Part shown: one piece after another, positions 1 through 5,191 of the stretch
Layout: every line of letters starts with the position of its first letter
Numbering within the stretch: position 1 is the first letter of the stretch
NCBI GenBank assembly: GCA_902761955.1
Contig: CACWMM010000082.1
Coordinates: 1-5,321, forward strand
Length of the DNA stretch: 5,321 bases
Source: Parafannyhessea sp902761955
GTDB taxonomy: Bacteria; Actinomycetota; Coriobacteriia; Coriobacteriales; Atopobiaceae
Direction: 5' to 3'
Program-made: the position numbers and the translations under genes
The notes under the pieces: generated by a model
Database searches by the model: none
Told to the model about the DNA's origin: nothing
Seen by the model: only the letters and a program-made list of their open reading frames with translations

Positions 1-135
1 GTCATAGGGGTTGTCCGGCTCCGCCTTCAACTTCAGCTTGCTGCCCGGCTTCAGCTCGCCAAAGACCTCCGCGATGTCCCAATGCGACTGGCCGGCGATG
101 TTGCAGCTCACGTATTCCCTGCTCCGCTTGTACAT
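1..135 (-). CDS. HIRAN-domain protein, N-terminal part (cut by window edge)
   Basis: Leftward reading frame whose first 45 codons are inside the window; the rest lies beyond the left edge. The protein begins MYKRSREYVSCNIAGQSHWD and continues into a segment ending ELKPGSKLKLKAEPDNPYD (residues 27-45). The GxxxxD, 'ELKPG..L.L..EPDNPYD' pattern is the hallmark of the HIRAN domain, a small beta-rich fold that in helicases such as HLTF binds 3' single-stranded DNA ends and that in bacteria also occurs as a short stand-alone protein. The start ATG at 135 is preceded by AAAGGGG about six bases upstream. Another ATG at 140 is out of frame. The 153-base gap to the next gene suggests its own promoter. 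Whether this is a lone HIRAN protein or carries a further domain cannot be seen here. The domain call is confident; the cellular role is not. Confidence 0.8.
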   Translation of the reverse strand, partial: MYKRSREYVSCNIAGQSHWDIAEVFGELKPGSKLKLKAEPDNPYD

Positions 136-201
136 GGCATCCCCTTTCCAACGTGGTGACGACGTTCACGTCCGTCCTTCTGCCATGCACTCTATCGGCT
201 T

Positions 202-218
202 CAGTGGACATTAATGCC
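202..218 (-). repeat. 17-base element shared with 909-925 (copy 1)
   Basis: On the minus strand this reads GGCATTAATGTCCACTG. It matches 15 of 17 bases of GGAATAAATGTCCACTG at 909-925, in the same orientation. It lies 66 bases upstream of the HIRAN gene start. It may be a shared promoter or operator element; the function is inferred only from position. Confidence 0.4.
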
Positions 219-288
219 CACATCGTCGCCACTTGCCGCCCAAAACATGCCGCTCGCCCACCATGGCCTCATCGGGCTGAGGCATCAC

Positions 289-828
289 CTACCGATCAGG
301 CCCCTCGCTCTTCTCGGCAGCGTCCGTTTTTGCGCCATCGCCGTCGGTACCGCCGGCCCCCTTGCAGTCAAAGCCCTCGAAGGCCTCGACCTCTTGCGAA
401 AACTTCCGGAGCTCCTTGCCGGTCTCGTACATCCGGCGGTTCGCCTCCGCCATGCGCCGGGCAAGCTCGACCGGAACCTTGCCCTGGTAAAGGTCGTCAT
501 ACGCCTTGCACGATGCGGCAAAGACCGCCAGCATGACCATCTCCAGAAACGAGACCTCTTCGTCGGCCGCGGTCTTCATCACGCTCGTCACGATGCTCAC
601 CGTTAGATTGAGCAAGGCGTGCCAGTCCTCCTCGCTGCGCACCACACCGCGCGCGTACGGCTCCTTCGTCATGCAGAGCGCCACCACTTGTCCCAGGTCG
701 TCAAACCACTCCCAGCTCCCGCGCCTGAGGTAGCTCGTGTCCAGCGGAACGTCCACCGCCTGAAGAAACGCCAGCATCTCCTGCTTGCGGCGCGCGCAGG
801 CCTCTTCGGAGTCACCAGTGGTAAACAT
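289..828 (-). CDS. Hypothetical 179-residue helical protein
   Basis: I do not recognise this protein. It is a credible gene: the ATG at 828 has AGGAGG six bases upstream, and the composition looks like a real soluble protein. It appears mostly alpha-helical, with an amphipathic region at residues 68-114 (LNLTVSIV, then VSFLEMVMLAVFAASCKAYDDLY) and a charged helix at 118-150 (ELARRMAEANRRMYETGKELRKF). The last 25 residues or so are a Gly/Asp/Lys-rich, probably disordered tail. Residues 36-60 contain a Trp-rich stretch (GSWEWFDDLGQVV). No signal peptide, convincing membrane helix, or Cys/His metal cluster is seen. It is followed by the HIRAN gene after 153 bases and preceded by the pyrophosphatase gene after 173 bases. 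These gaps suggest separate transcription units, although both this gene and the HIRAN gene have the same 17-base element upstream. Confidence 0.75.
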   Translation of the reverse strand: MFTTGDSEEACARRKQEMLAFLQAVDVPLDTSYLRRGSWEWFDDLGQVVALCMTKEPYARGVVRSEEDWHALLNLTVSIVTSVMKTAADEEVSFLEMVMLAVFAASCKAYDDLYQGKVPVELARRMAEANRRMYETGKELRKFSQEVEAFEGFDCKGAGGTDGDGAKTDAAEKSEGPDR

Positions 829-908
829 CTACCGCCTCCTATGCCGTTGTCATCGCACGCCGCGCCGCCAAATGCGACGCGCGTGCCTCGGGAAGATAAT
901 ACGTAGGC

Positions 909-925
909 CAGTGGACATTTATTCC
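909..925 (-). repeat. 17-base element shared with 202-218 (copy 2)
   Basis: Minus-strand GGAATAAATGTCCACTG, 80 bases upstream of the hypothetical gene starting at 828. It has two mismatches to the copy upstream of the HIRAN gene. Orientation and approximate distance from the start codon are alike in both, which argues for a regulatory rather than a random repeat, but two copies are thin evidence. Confidence 0.4.
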
Positions 926-933
926 AACAATAG

Positions 934-964
934 CCGCTCACGGGCCTTATCCAACCGTTCGCGG
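934..964 (-). terminator. Possible hairpin terminator after the dCTPase-like gene
   Basis: On the minus strand, CCGCGAACGG pairs with CCGTGAGCGG across an 11-base loop. This gives two 4-bp helices separated by a symmetric tandem G-A mismatch, which is often stabilising in RNA. It starts 37 bases after the stop codon of the pyrophosphatase gene. Only a weak U-containing stretch (CTATTGTTGG) follows, so an intrinsic terminator is possible but unproven. Confidence 0.3.
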
Positions 965-1001
965 CTTCTGATCGCAGCCTCGTTTTCAGCACCCAACAGA
1001 C

Positions 1002-1337
1002 CTACAGCTCCGTGTACTTGCTCGACCTGCCGCGAGCCTTCCCAACGGGATACTTCCTCGCGTTCTGCTCCAGCTTGCGCCGCATGGCCTCCACGGGGTC
1101 CACGCCCAGACGGTCGGCCAGCATCACGCAATAGATCATCACGTCGGCCAGCTCCTCCTCCATGTGCGGCTCGCGGTCGTCGCACTCAAGGTCCGCACCA
1201 GACCACTGGAAGCACTCCAGAAGCTCCGCCGCCTCGAGCGAGACGGATATCGCCAGGTCCTTGGGGTTGTGGAACTGCTTCCAGTCGCGCTCGTCGCGAA
1301 ACCTCAGGATGTCGCGGCTTACCTCGTCAAACGTCAT
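1002..1337 (-). CDS. MazG-like / dCTP pyrophosphatase family NTP pyrophosphohydrolase
   Basis: A 111-residue all-alpha NTP pyrophosphatase. The family hydrolyses (d)NTPs to the monophosphate and pyrophosphate; DCTPP1-type members prefer dCTP and modified dCTPs and so sanitise the nucleotide pool. Visible family features are RDERDWKQFHNPKDL (residues 14-28), the first metal-binding helix SLEAAELLECFQW with E35 and E38, the second EEELADVMIYCVMLA with E62 and D65, and the C-terminal KYPV (95-98) and KYTEL (107-111). The E-x2-E ... E-x2-D set is the Mg2+ site, and the RDW.QFH and KYT segments closely resemble animal DCTPP1. The ATG at 1337 is chosen because GGGAGGA lies just upstream and the homology begins there; the frame stays open further upstream but that part reads as non-coding. 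The gene is divergent from the flavin reductase gene. Family assignment is strong; substrate is inferred. Confidence 0.9.
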   Translation of the reverse strand: MTFDEVSRDILRFRDERDWKQFHNPKDLAISVSLEAAELLECFQWSGADLECDDREPHMEEELADVMIYCVMLADRLGVDPVEAMRRKLEQNARKYPVGKARGRSSKYTEL

Positions 1338-1378
1338 GTTGTCCTCCCCCTGCCGCAGCGGTTCCGCGGCACCAGCCC

Positions 1379-1384
1379 ATTGTA
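1379..1384 (-). promoter_or_regulatory. Possible -10 box for the dCTPase-like gene
   Basis: Minus-strand TACAAT (5 of 6 to TATAAT), which would put the transcription start about 35 bases before the ATG at 1337. No convincing -35 is visible at 16-18 bases. A GC-rich inverted repeat (TGCCGC/GCGGCA, 1351-1371) lies in the predicted leader. Confidence 0.3.
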
Positions 1385-1489
1385 TGCCGCACGCCAAAAC
1401 CCTGCCGCGCCGCCCGTCCGCAAAAGCGGGTACAGTAGTGCCATATGCAAACCGCCCGCACGCGCGGACGCAGACACAAGGAGAAGAAC

Positions 1490-2005
1490 ATGGCATTCCA
1501 CGAGGTAGACGCCCATGAGCTCAAGCTTAGGCCCTTTGACGCGTTCGACCGGGGCTGGGCGCTTCTGGCGGCTGGCGATAAGGCGGCGTCCAACTGCATG
1601 ACCATCAGCTGGGGCGGCCTCGGCACCCTGTGGAACAAGCCCGTCACGACCGCGTACGTGCGCCAAAGCCGCTACACCAAGCAGTTCCTGGACGGCAACG
1701 ACACGTTCTCCGTCAACCTGTTCGACGGCACGGAGCGCCCCGCGCTGGGCATCCTGGGCAAGGTGTCTGGCCGTGACGGCGACAAGCTCGCGAAGACGGA
1801 CCTCACGCAGTCGCTGGTCGACGGAACGCCGGTGATTGACCAGGCGCGCGTAATCCTGGCGTGCCGCAAGGCGTACGTCGGCCCGCTCGCGCCGGAGGGC
1901 ATCCGCGACCCCGAGGTCGAGCCCCGCAACTACTCCGGCGCAGACGCCGGCAACTACCACACCATGTACGTGGGCTACGTCGAGCGCGTCCTTGTGGCAG
2001 ACTAA
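1490..2005 (+). CDS. Flavin reductase family protein (FMN-binding split barrel)
   Basis: A 171-residue protein of the flavin reductase-like, FMN-binding split beta-barrel family. Members bind FMN and use NAD(P)H to reduce flavin or carry out related redox reactions in the cytoplasm. Residues 23-45 (WALLAAGDKAASN, then MTISWGGLG) form the typical 'N.MT.SWG..G' strand and turn. Residues 48-67 (WNKPVTTAYVRQSRYTKQFL) form the flavin-contact region, with the RxSRYT motif. FSVNLF (73-78) and GKVSGRDGDKL follow as in the family. The C-terminal part ends in a strand NYHTMYVGYVERVLV. The ATG at 1490 has AAGGAG six bases upstream; an in-frame ATG at 1445 lacks a site and would add 15 basic, unconserved residues. 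It is divergently transcribed from the dCTPase-like gene and convergent with elp3. Electron donor and natural substrate are unknown. Confidence 0.88.
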   Translation: MAFHEVDAHELKLRPFDAFDRGWALLAAGDKAASNCMTISWGGLGTLWNKPVTTAYVRQSRYTKQFLDGNDTFSVNLFDGTERPALGILGKVSGRDGDKLAKTDLTQSLVDGTPVIDQARVILACRKAYVGPLAPEGIRDPEVEPRNYSGADAGNYHTMYVGYVERVLVAD

Positions 2006-2019
2006 CCGCCACGCCGGTA

Positions 2020-2063
2020 TTGCGTCAGCGCGATGCGCAGCTCACCGATGCCGCGCGACGCAA
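2020..2063 (+). repeat. Hairpin after the flavin reductase gene (12 bp, one bulge)
   Basis: TTGCGTC-A-GCGCG at 2020-2032 pairs with CGCGCGACGCAA at 2052-2063, with a single bulged A and a 19-base loop. It begins 15 bases past the flavin reductase stop codon. No U-tract follows, so by itself it may act as an mRNA 3'-end stabiliser or pause site rather than an intrinsic terminator. Confidence 0.45.
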
Positions 2064-2109
2064 CCCAGAGAACCGCGTCGCACGGCAATCGTGCTGGTAA
2101 AAGCACGCC

Positions 2110-2141
2110 GCGGGCGAGAAGGGCACGTCCTTCTCGCCCGC
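2110..2141 (+). terminator. Perfect 13-bp stem, likely transcription terminator
   Basis: GCGGGCGAGAAGG (2110-2122) and CCTTCTCGCCCGC (2129-2141) are perfect inverse complements around a 6-base loop GCACGT. On the plus strand it is followed by AAACTTTAG, and on the minus strand by GGCGTGCTTTTACC. The U-tracts are weak in both directions. Its place about 100 bases after the flavin reductase gene, in a convergent gap, fits a terminator, possibly bidirectional. Confidence 0.65.
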
Positions 2142-2172
2142 AAACTTTAGCTTGGCTTTAATCTTTAAATTA

Positions 2173-2186
2173 CGAACACCTGTTCT
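2173..2186 (+). promoter_or_regulatory. LexA-type SOS box in a convergent intergenic region
   Basis: CGAACACCTGTTCT matches the Gram-positive/actinobacterial LexA (DinR) box CGAAC-(4)-GTTCG in its key CGAAC and GTTC half-sites. The inner part GAACA-CC-TGTTC is a perfect palindrome. It sits 11 bases upstream of a promoter-like extended -10 (2195-2203), the usual place for a repressor to overlap the -35 region. No recognisable SOS gene lies downstream: the transcript would point into the 3' end of elp3, about 90 bases away. Box identity is fairly confident; what it controls is unknown. Confidence 0.6.
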
Positions 2187-2194
2187 GTTATTTG

Positions 2195-2203
2195 TGCTAG
2201 AGT
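2195..2203 (+). promoter_or_regulatory. Extended -10 promoter element next to the SOS box
   Basis: TGC-TAGAGT is an extended -10 (TGN plus TAGAGT, 4 of 6 to TATAAT). A -35 at 17 bases would fall inside the LexA box (2175-2180, AACACC) and is poor, so the extended element would have to carry the promoter. Predicted start is about 2210. No ribosome site plus open frame of a credible protein follows; only a 24-codon frame (2263-2337) without a ribosome site is seen, so the product may be an RNA. Confidence 0.35.
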
Positions 2204-2212
2204 GTCCACACT
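2201..2212. repeat. Second palindrome AGTGT-CC-ACACT flanked by TGCTAGA repeats
   Basis: A perfect 5-2-5 palindrome centred 27 bases from the LexA box and with the same arm and spacer geometry. It is bracketed by direct copies of TGCTAGA at 2195-2201 and 2213-2219. It covers the predicted transcription start, so it could be a second operator. This is inferred from symmetry and position only. Confidence 0.35.
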
Positions 2213-2299
2213 TGCTAGATCATCCGCAAAGCGACGGTCCTGTCTGCGTGGCACGTAACGCCATGGTGGACGGAAGGGGTGATTGTAGTGCTCTGCCTG

Positions 2300-4180
2300 C
2301 TAAAGCTCCCTGCTCTGGTACAGTCCCGTGTCCATAAATCCCAGCTTGCGATAGTACTCGCGAGTCCCCACGGAGCTAATCACGTGGATTCGTGCGTAGC
2401 CGTCTTCGCGGGCGAGCTCGCACGCGCGCTGCACGAGCCCGCGCCCCAGCCCCTGGTGTTGGGAGGAGGAGTCCGCCTTGCCCAGGTGGGCGGCCTGTCC
2501 GTAGACATGAACCTCTCTAATCATGGCATCCCCCGGACGCGTAGGCAGCTCATCCGCGCACACGTCCGTCTCACCACCTTGAAGAGCGCCCCAGTTTGGA
2601 AGCGAGAGCCTGAGGAATCCCGCTATGCGGCCGTCCGGCGCAACCCATTGGAGGAAGTGCTCGCGCGTGACAGCCGTCTGGTAGCAGACGTCGTCGATCG
2701 CAAGCGTCCCCAGGTCCACCTCGGAGCGCGCTATCTCTCTGAAACGGATGTCATGTACGCGTCCCGCTGCGCCGAGCTCGCGGATGCGCCCCTCCACCAT
2801 CTGGCGGAGGTTCGTCTTCTTGTTGCCCACAAGGATGTCATCCGCACCAATGTCGCGAATCATCCTGCTGATGCGCATGTAGGGCGGCGTAGCCAGCGTA
2901 TCCGCGACGAGGACGTCGAGAAGCTCCTCCTCGGTGTACGGTCGCCACTCCCCCGCATGGTAGCGCGTCACAAGCTGCGTGCCGGCGACGAGCGCGCAGG
3001 GATAGAGCTTGACCTCGTCCGGCAGGAAGCCGGGGTCGCTCACGAACGTCTGGAAGTCGGACTTGTCCTCCTGCGGCGTAGAGCCCAGAAGGTTGACCAT
3101 AAGGTGCGCATGGATCTTAAACCCAAAGAGCCTGGTGAGAGAGAAGGCCCTCTTTACCTGCGTAATGGTGGTCGCACGGTGGTTTGCGTCCAGGATGTCC
3201 TGGCGCGTGGACTGGATGCCAATCTGTATCTTGGTGCAGCCAAGACGCCTGAAGAGCATAAGGCTCTCTGGCGTGATGGTGTCAGGGCGCGTCTCAATGA
3301 CCAGCCCCACGACACGCTGCGCAGCGGTCTCGTTTCGAGCCTGCTCTGCCGCAAGCTCTTCCTCGGTCGCATGCATGATGTCCTGCGCCCGCCTGAAGCG
3401 CTCGCACTTCTCGCCCCAGGGATCCTCGTCCGTGGGAACCTCGCCATACAGTCGCGCAAAACCCTTGTTGTAAGTCTCGAGCCCAGCGTCCACAAGCCGC
3501 TGTTCCGGCGCCGCAAATCGTGCTATCTCCTGCGGGTCGTTGCTGATTCCGAGGTCGCGGTAATGAGCTTGACGCGCGGCAAGGACGTCCGCGGGTACGG
3601 GCCAGTCGTTGAGGGCGCGAAAGAGCTCGCGGATGAACCAAAGCTGGTAGCTGCGAGGGTAGTCACTCCACGTGCCACCAAGAACGATGAGCTCGACTTT
3701 GTCCACGGAGTGACCCATCTGGTAAAGGGCCGTCAAGCGCGTCGTCACCTGCAGGTACGGATCGAAGAAGTTCTGTTCCGCGCGCTGGCAGGCAGGCTCG
3801 TTCGAGAGGTAGCTCTTCGGCATGCGCAGGTCGTTGGGGCAGTACAGGCAGTTGCTGGAACATGGCTGCGGACGAGTGAGCACGGTGATGGTAGCCACAC
3901 CGGACGCCGTGCGGCGCGGCTTCATGCGAAGCGTGCGCAGCAGGCGCCGCTCCAACCCAGGGTCCACGGCCCACCCCTTCCAACGGGCGGGATCCTCCTG
4001 CTTCACGCGTAGGTAGAAGGGCAGGACATAGCGTTTCGAGAGATGCTTTGCATTGTTGCTGATGCCACGGTTGTGCCTGCGGACTATCCGGTCAAGCTCG
4101 AGCGGTCCGAGCGCACCCTCACCTGGCTCGTCAGGCAAGCGTCGAAGCTCTTCCAATATGTCGGTCAGCAGCTCTTCCAT
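2300..4180 (-). CDS. elp3: Elp3 tRNA uridine-34 modification enzyme (radical SAM + GNAT)
   Basis: A 626-residue stand-alone bacterial Elp3. It uses S-adenosylmethionine radical chemistry and acetyl-CoA to place a carboxymethyl group on U34 of tRNA anticodons, which tunes decoding. Order of parts: a basic N-terminal tRNA-binding region (about 1-85); then KPRRTASGVATITVLTRP leading into the radical SAM cluster with Cys107, Cys111 and Cys114 (CX3CX2C, PCSSNCLYCP). MPKSYLSNEP and the SVDKVELIVLGGTWSDYP block (158-175) follow, then ETRPD (296-300), GIQSTRQDIL (321-330), NLLGSTPQED and KLYPC (391-395). The C-terminal GNAT domain has REVHVYG, the acetyl-CoA loop QHQGLGRGL (574-582) and TREYYRKLGF (606-615). 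All core sites are present and the length is normal or slightly long. The ATG at 4180 is chosen because an in-frame TTG at 4189 overlaps a consensus -10 box and is directly preceded by TAA. No Shine-Dalgarno site is present. No Elp1/Elp2 partners are nearby, as usual in bacteria. Confidence 0.95.
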   Translation of the reverse strand: MEELLTDILEELRRLPDEPGEGALGPLELDRIVRRHNRGISNNAKHLSKRYVLPFYLRVKQEDPARWKGWAVDPGLERRLLRTLRMKPRRTASGVATITVLTRPQPCSSNCLYCPNDLRMPKSYLSNEPACQRAEQNFFDPYLQVTTRLTALYQMGHSVDKVELIVLGGTWSDYPRSYQLWFIRELFRALNDWPVPADVLAARQAHYRDLGISNDPQEIARFAAPEQRLVDAGLETYNKGFARLYGEVPTDEDPWGEKCERFRRAQDIMHATEEELAAEQARNETAAQRVVGLVIETRPDTITPESLMLFRRLGCTKIQIGIQSTRQDILDANHRATTITQVKRAFSLTRLFGFKIHAHLMVNLLGSTPQEDKSDFQTFVSDPGFLPDEVKLYPCALVAGTQLVTRYHAGEWRPYTEEELLDVLVADTLATPPYMRISRMIRDIGADDILVGNKKTNLRQMVEGRIRELGAAGRVHDIRFREIARSEVDLGTLAIDDVCYQTAVTREHFLQWVAPDGRIAGFLRLSLPNWGALQGGETDVCADELPTRPGDAMIREVHVYGQAAHLGKADSSSQHQGLGRGLVQRACELAREDGYARIHVISSVGTREYYRKLGFMDTGLYQSREL

Positions 4181-4188
4181 AGGTCGCA

Positions 4189-4194
4189 ATTATA
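4189..4194 (-). promoter_or_regulatory. Consensus -10 box of elp3, implying a leaderless mRNA
   Basis: Minus-strand TATAAT is a perfect -10 hexamer ending nine bases before the ATG at 4180. Transcription from it would start at 4184 or 4180, leaving zero to four leader bases. This agrees with the lack of a ribosome site for elp3, while nearly every other gene here has one. No good -35 is visible; an inverted-repeat arm covers that area. Confidence 0.5.
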
Positions 4195-4203
4195 TGCCCA
4201 TGG

Positions 4204-4245
4204 CACCATGTCGCCATGCATGTCTGACAATGCGGCGACATGGTG
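4204..4245. repeat. 12-bp perfect inverted repeat between the VOC gene and elp3
   Basis: CACCATGTCGCC (4204-4215) and GGCGACATGGTG (4234-4245) are exact inverse complements, 18 bases apart. A smaller palindrome TGTC-T-GACA (4221-4229) lies at almost the same centre. The element starts 14 bases after the VOC stop codon and ends just upstream of the elp3 -10 box. It could be a terminator hairpin for the VOC transcript, though no U-tract follows, or an operator covering the elp3 -35 region with half-sites three helical turns apart. Confidence 0.6.
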
Positions 4246-4259
4246 ACAGGTAGGTGACG

Positions 4260-4631
4260 CTATCGCTTCTCCGGCAGAATCTCGATGCGCTGACCCTCCG
4301 GGTCGCAGATGAAGTAGAGGCCCATGGCCGTGTTCTCGTAGTCGATGCACCCCATTTGCTTGTGCAGCTCGTGATAGTCATCGAAGTCATCCACGACAAA
4401 CGCAATGTGCTGGTCCCGGCCACCATTGTCGTAGGGTTCGGTGCGTCCGCGGTTCCACGTGAGCTCAAGCTGGAACGGACACGCATCGCTCTCCATGAAC
4501 GTGTTCGTCCACGAGCCGTCTGCGGGCCCGCTTTCCCTTACCACGTGAAAGCCAAGCGCCTTCTCATAGAACTCGATGGTCTTCTGCTTGTCAATCACAT
4601 GGGTGCAACGATGTACGAATCGGGCCTTCAT
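4260..4631 (-). CDS. VOC family protein, glyoxalase I-like
   Basis: A 123-residue vicinal oxygen chelate (VOC) protein resembling lactoylglutathione lyase (glyoxalase I), which isomerises the methylglyoxal-thiol adduct to a lactoyl thioester. Two beta-alpha-beta-beta-beta modules are visible: FVHRCTHVIDKQKTIEFYEKALGF (5-28) leading to FQLELTWN (53-60), and DQHIAFVVDDFDDYHELH (73-90) leading to GLYFICDPEGQRIEIL (104-119). By alignment with E. coli GloA, the four metal ligands are all present: H7, E56, H75 and E117. The segment LELTWNRG also resembles GloA (IELTYNWG). The ATG at 4631 has AAAGGA seven bases upstream; an in-frame ATG further upstream (4688) adds unconserved residues. It lies 67 bases downstream of perR in the same direction, so co-transcription is possible. 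In an anaerobic actinomycete the thiol cofactor need not be glutathione. Other VOC activities are possible. Confidence 0.85.
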   Translation of the reverse strand: MKARFVHRCTHVIDKQKTIEFYEKALGFHVVRESGPADGSWTNTFMESDACPFQLELTWNRGRTEPYDNGGRDQHIAFVVDDFDDYHELHKQMGCIDYENTAMGLYFICDPEGQRIEILPEKR

Positions 4632-4698
4632 GGCAGTTTCCTTTCGTCGAGGCATACCGTCACATGATACCCAGGACGCGGTTGACACATGCAGGCGC

Positions 4699-5133
4699 TT
4701 ATGAGGCCATGTTGTCGTGCTCCAGCTTCAGGCACGCAGGACACACGCCGCAGAACAAAACCGCATGGTCGAGAACCATCCATCCGGTAGCGTCTGCCGC
4801 CCGCCCATCGAGGTCGGTATCGCCCAATGGAAGCGGCACGTCCACCACCGAGCCACACCGGGTGCAGACCATATGGGGATGAACGTCTCTCCGCAGATCG
4901 AAGTGTTCGACACCCGGTGCCTTGATGGAGAGGATCTCCCCCTCCTCCGCAAGCAGATGGAGGTTGCGATAGACCGTCGCCTGGCTCACACGTGGATCAC
5001 GCTCGTGAACGCTCTGGTATATCTGCTCCGCAGTAGGGTGGTCGCAACGCGAGCGAACCTCCTCTAGAACCATCTGCCTCTGTCTTGTATTCCGCCGCAC
5101 GGGAACGTTCGCTCGCGCTCTTCTCTCTTCCAT
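4699..5133 (-). CDS. perR: PerR-type Fur family transcriptional regulator
   Basis: A 144-residue Fur-superfamily metal-dependent repressor, most like PerR, which senses peroxide by metal-catalysed histidine oxidation. The N-terminal winged helix includes RNTRQRQMVLEEV (14-26), HPTAEQIYQSV (32-42) and the recognition helix SQATVYRNLHLLAEEG (50-65). The C-terminal dimer domain has HPHMVCTRCG (85-94) and GVCPACL (129-135). By alignment with B. subtilis PerR, regulatory metal ligands H32, D79, H85, H87 and D98 are all present. The structural zinc site is C90, C93, C131 and C134. Asp at both the D79 and D98 positions favours PerR over Fur. The ATG at 5133 has GGGAG six bases upstream; there is a basic N-terminal extension of about 13 residues. 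It is divergent from a rubredoxin-domain gene with a Fur/PerR-like box between them, so it probably represses that gene and itself under low peroxide. Confidence 0.88.
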   Translation of the reverse strand: MEERRARANVPVRRNTRQRQMVLEEVRSRCDHPTAEQIYQSVHERDPRVSQATVYRNLHLLAEEGEILSIKAPGVEHFDLRRDVHPHMVCTRCGSVVDVPLPLGDTDLDGRAADATGWMVLDHAVLFCGVCPACLKLEHDNMAS

Positions 5134-5163
5134 TACCGACTCCCAGAAATTTTCGATTGGCCG

Positions 5164-5191
5164 TTGACACGGACCCTTTACTGTCCATAAT
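5164..5191 (+). promoter_or_regulatory. Promoter of the rubredoxin-domain gene
   Basis: A consensus -35 TTGACA (5164-5169) is followed after 16 bases by CATAAT (5186-5191, 5 of 6 to TATAAT). This is the best sigma-70-type promoter in the window. It predicts a start near 5198 and a leader of about 54 bases before the ATG at 5252. The -10 is embedded in the Fur/PerR-like box. Confidence 0.75.

Noticed and set aside
2..232. 76-codon minus-strand frame overlapping the HIRAN start
   Set aside because: It is in another frame than the HIRAN-matching protein and shows no family features; the 136-288 part is treated as intergenic.
919..1185. Minus-strand frame of 88 codons overlapping the dCTPase-like gene
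   Set aside because: It overlaps the well-supported pyrophosphatase in another frame and has no recognisable motif; the tail ending ARERLLLE is suggestive but too short to support.
1338..1496. Longer N-terminus for the dCTPase-like protein
   Set aside because: The frame is open by chance upstream; family homology and a strong ribosome site both place the start at 1337.
2152..2337. 61-codon plus-strand frame spanning the SOS box
   Set aside because: It starts at TTG without a ribosome site, covers the operator itself and overlaps the elp3 3' end; it would not be on a transcript starting near 2210.
2279..4012. 577-codon open frame on the plus strand, antisense to elp3, just downstream of the SOS-type promoter
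   Set aside because: Its composition (rich in R, V, L, H, A) is what an antisense frame of a GC-rich gene gives; it matches no family I know and no proper ribosome site precedes its GTG. elp3 on the other strand is unmistakable.
4682..4687. TTGACA on the plus strand near the end of perR
   Set aside because: No -10 at suitable spacing and no plus-strand gene downstream.
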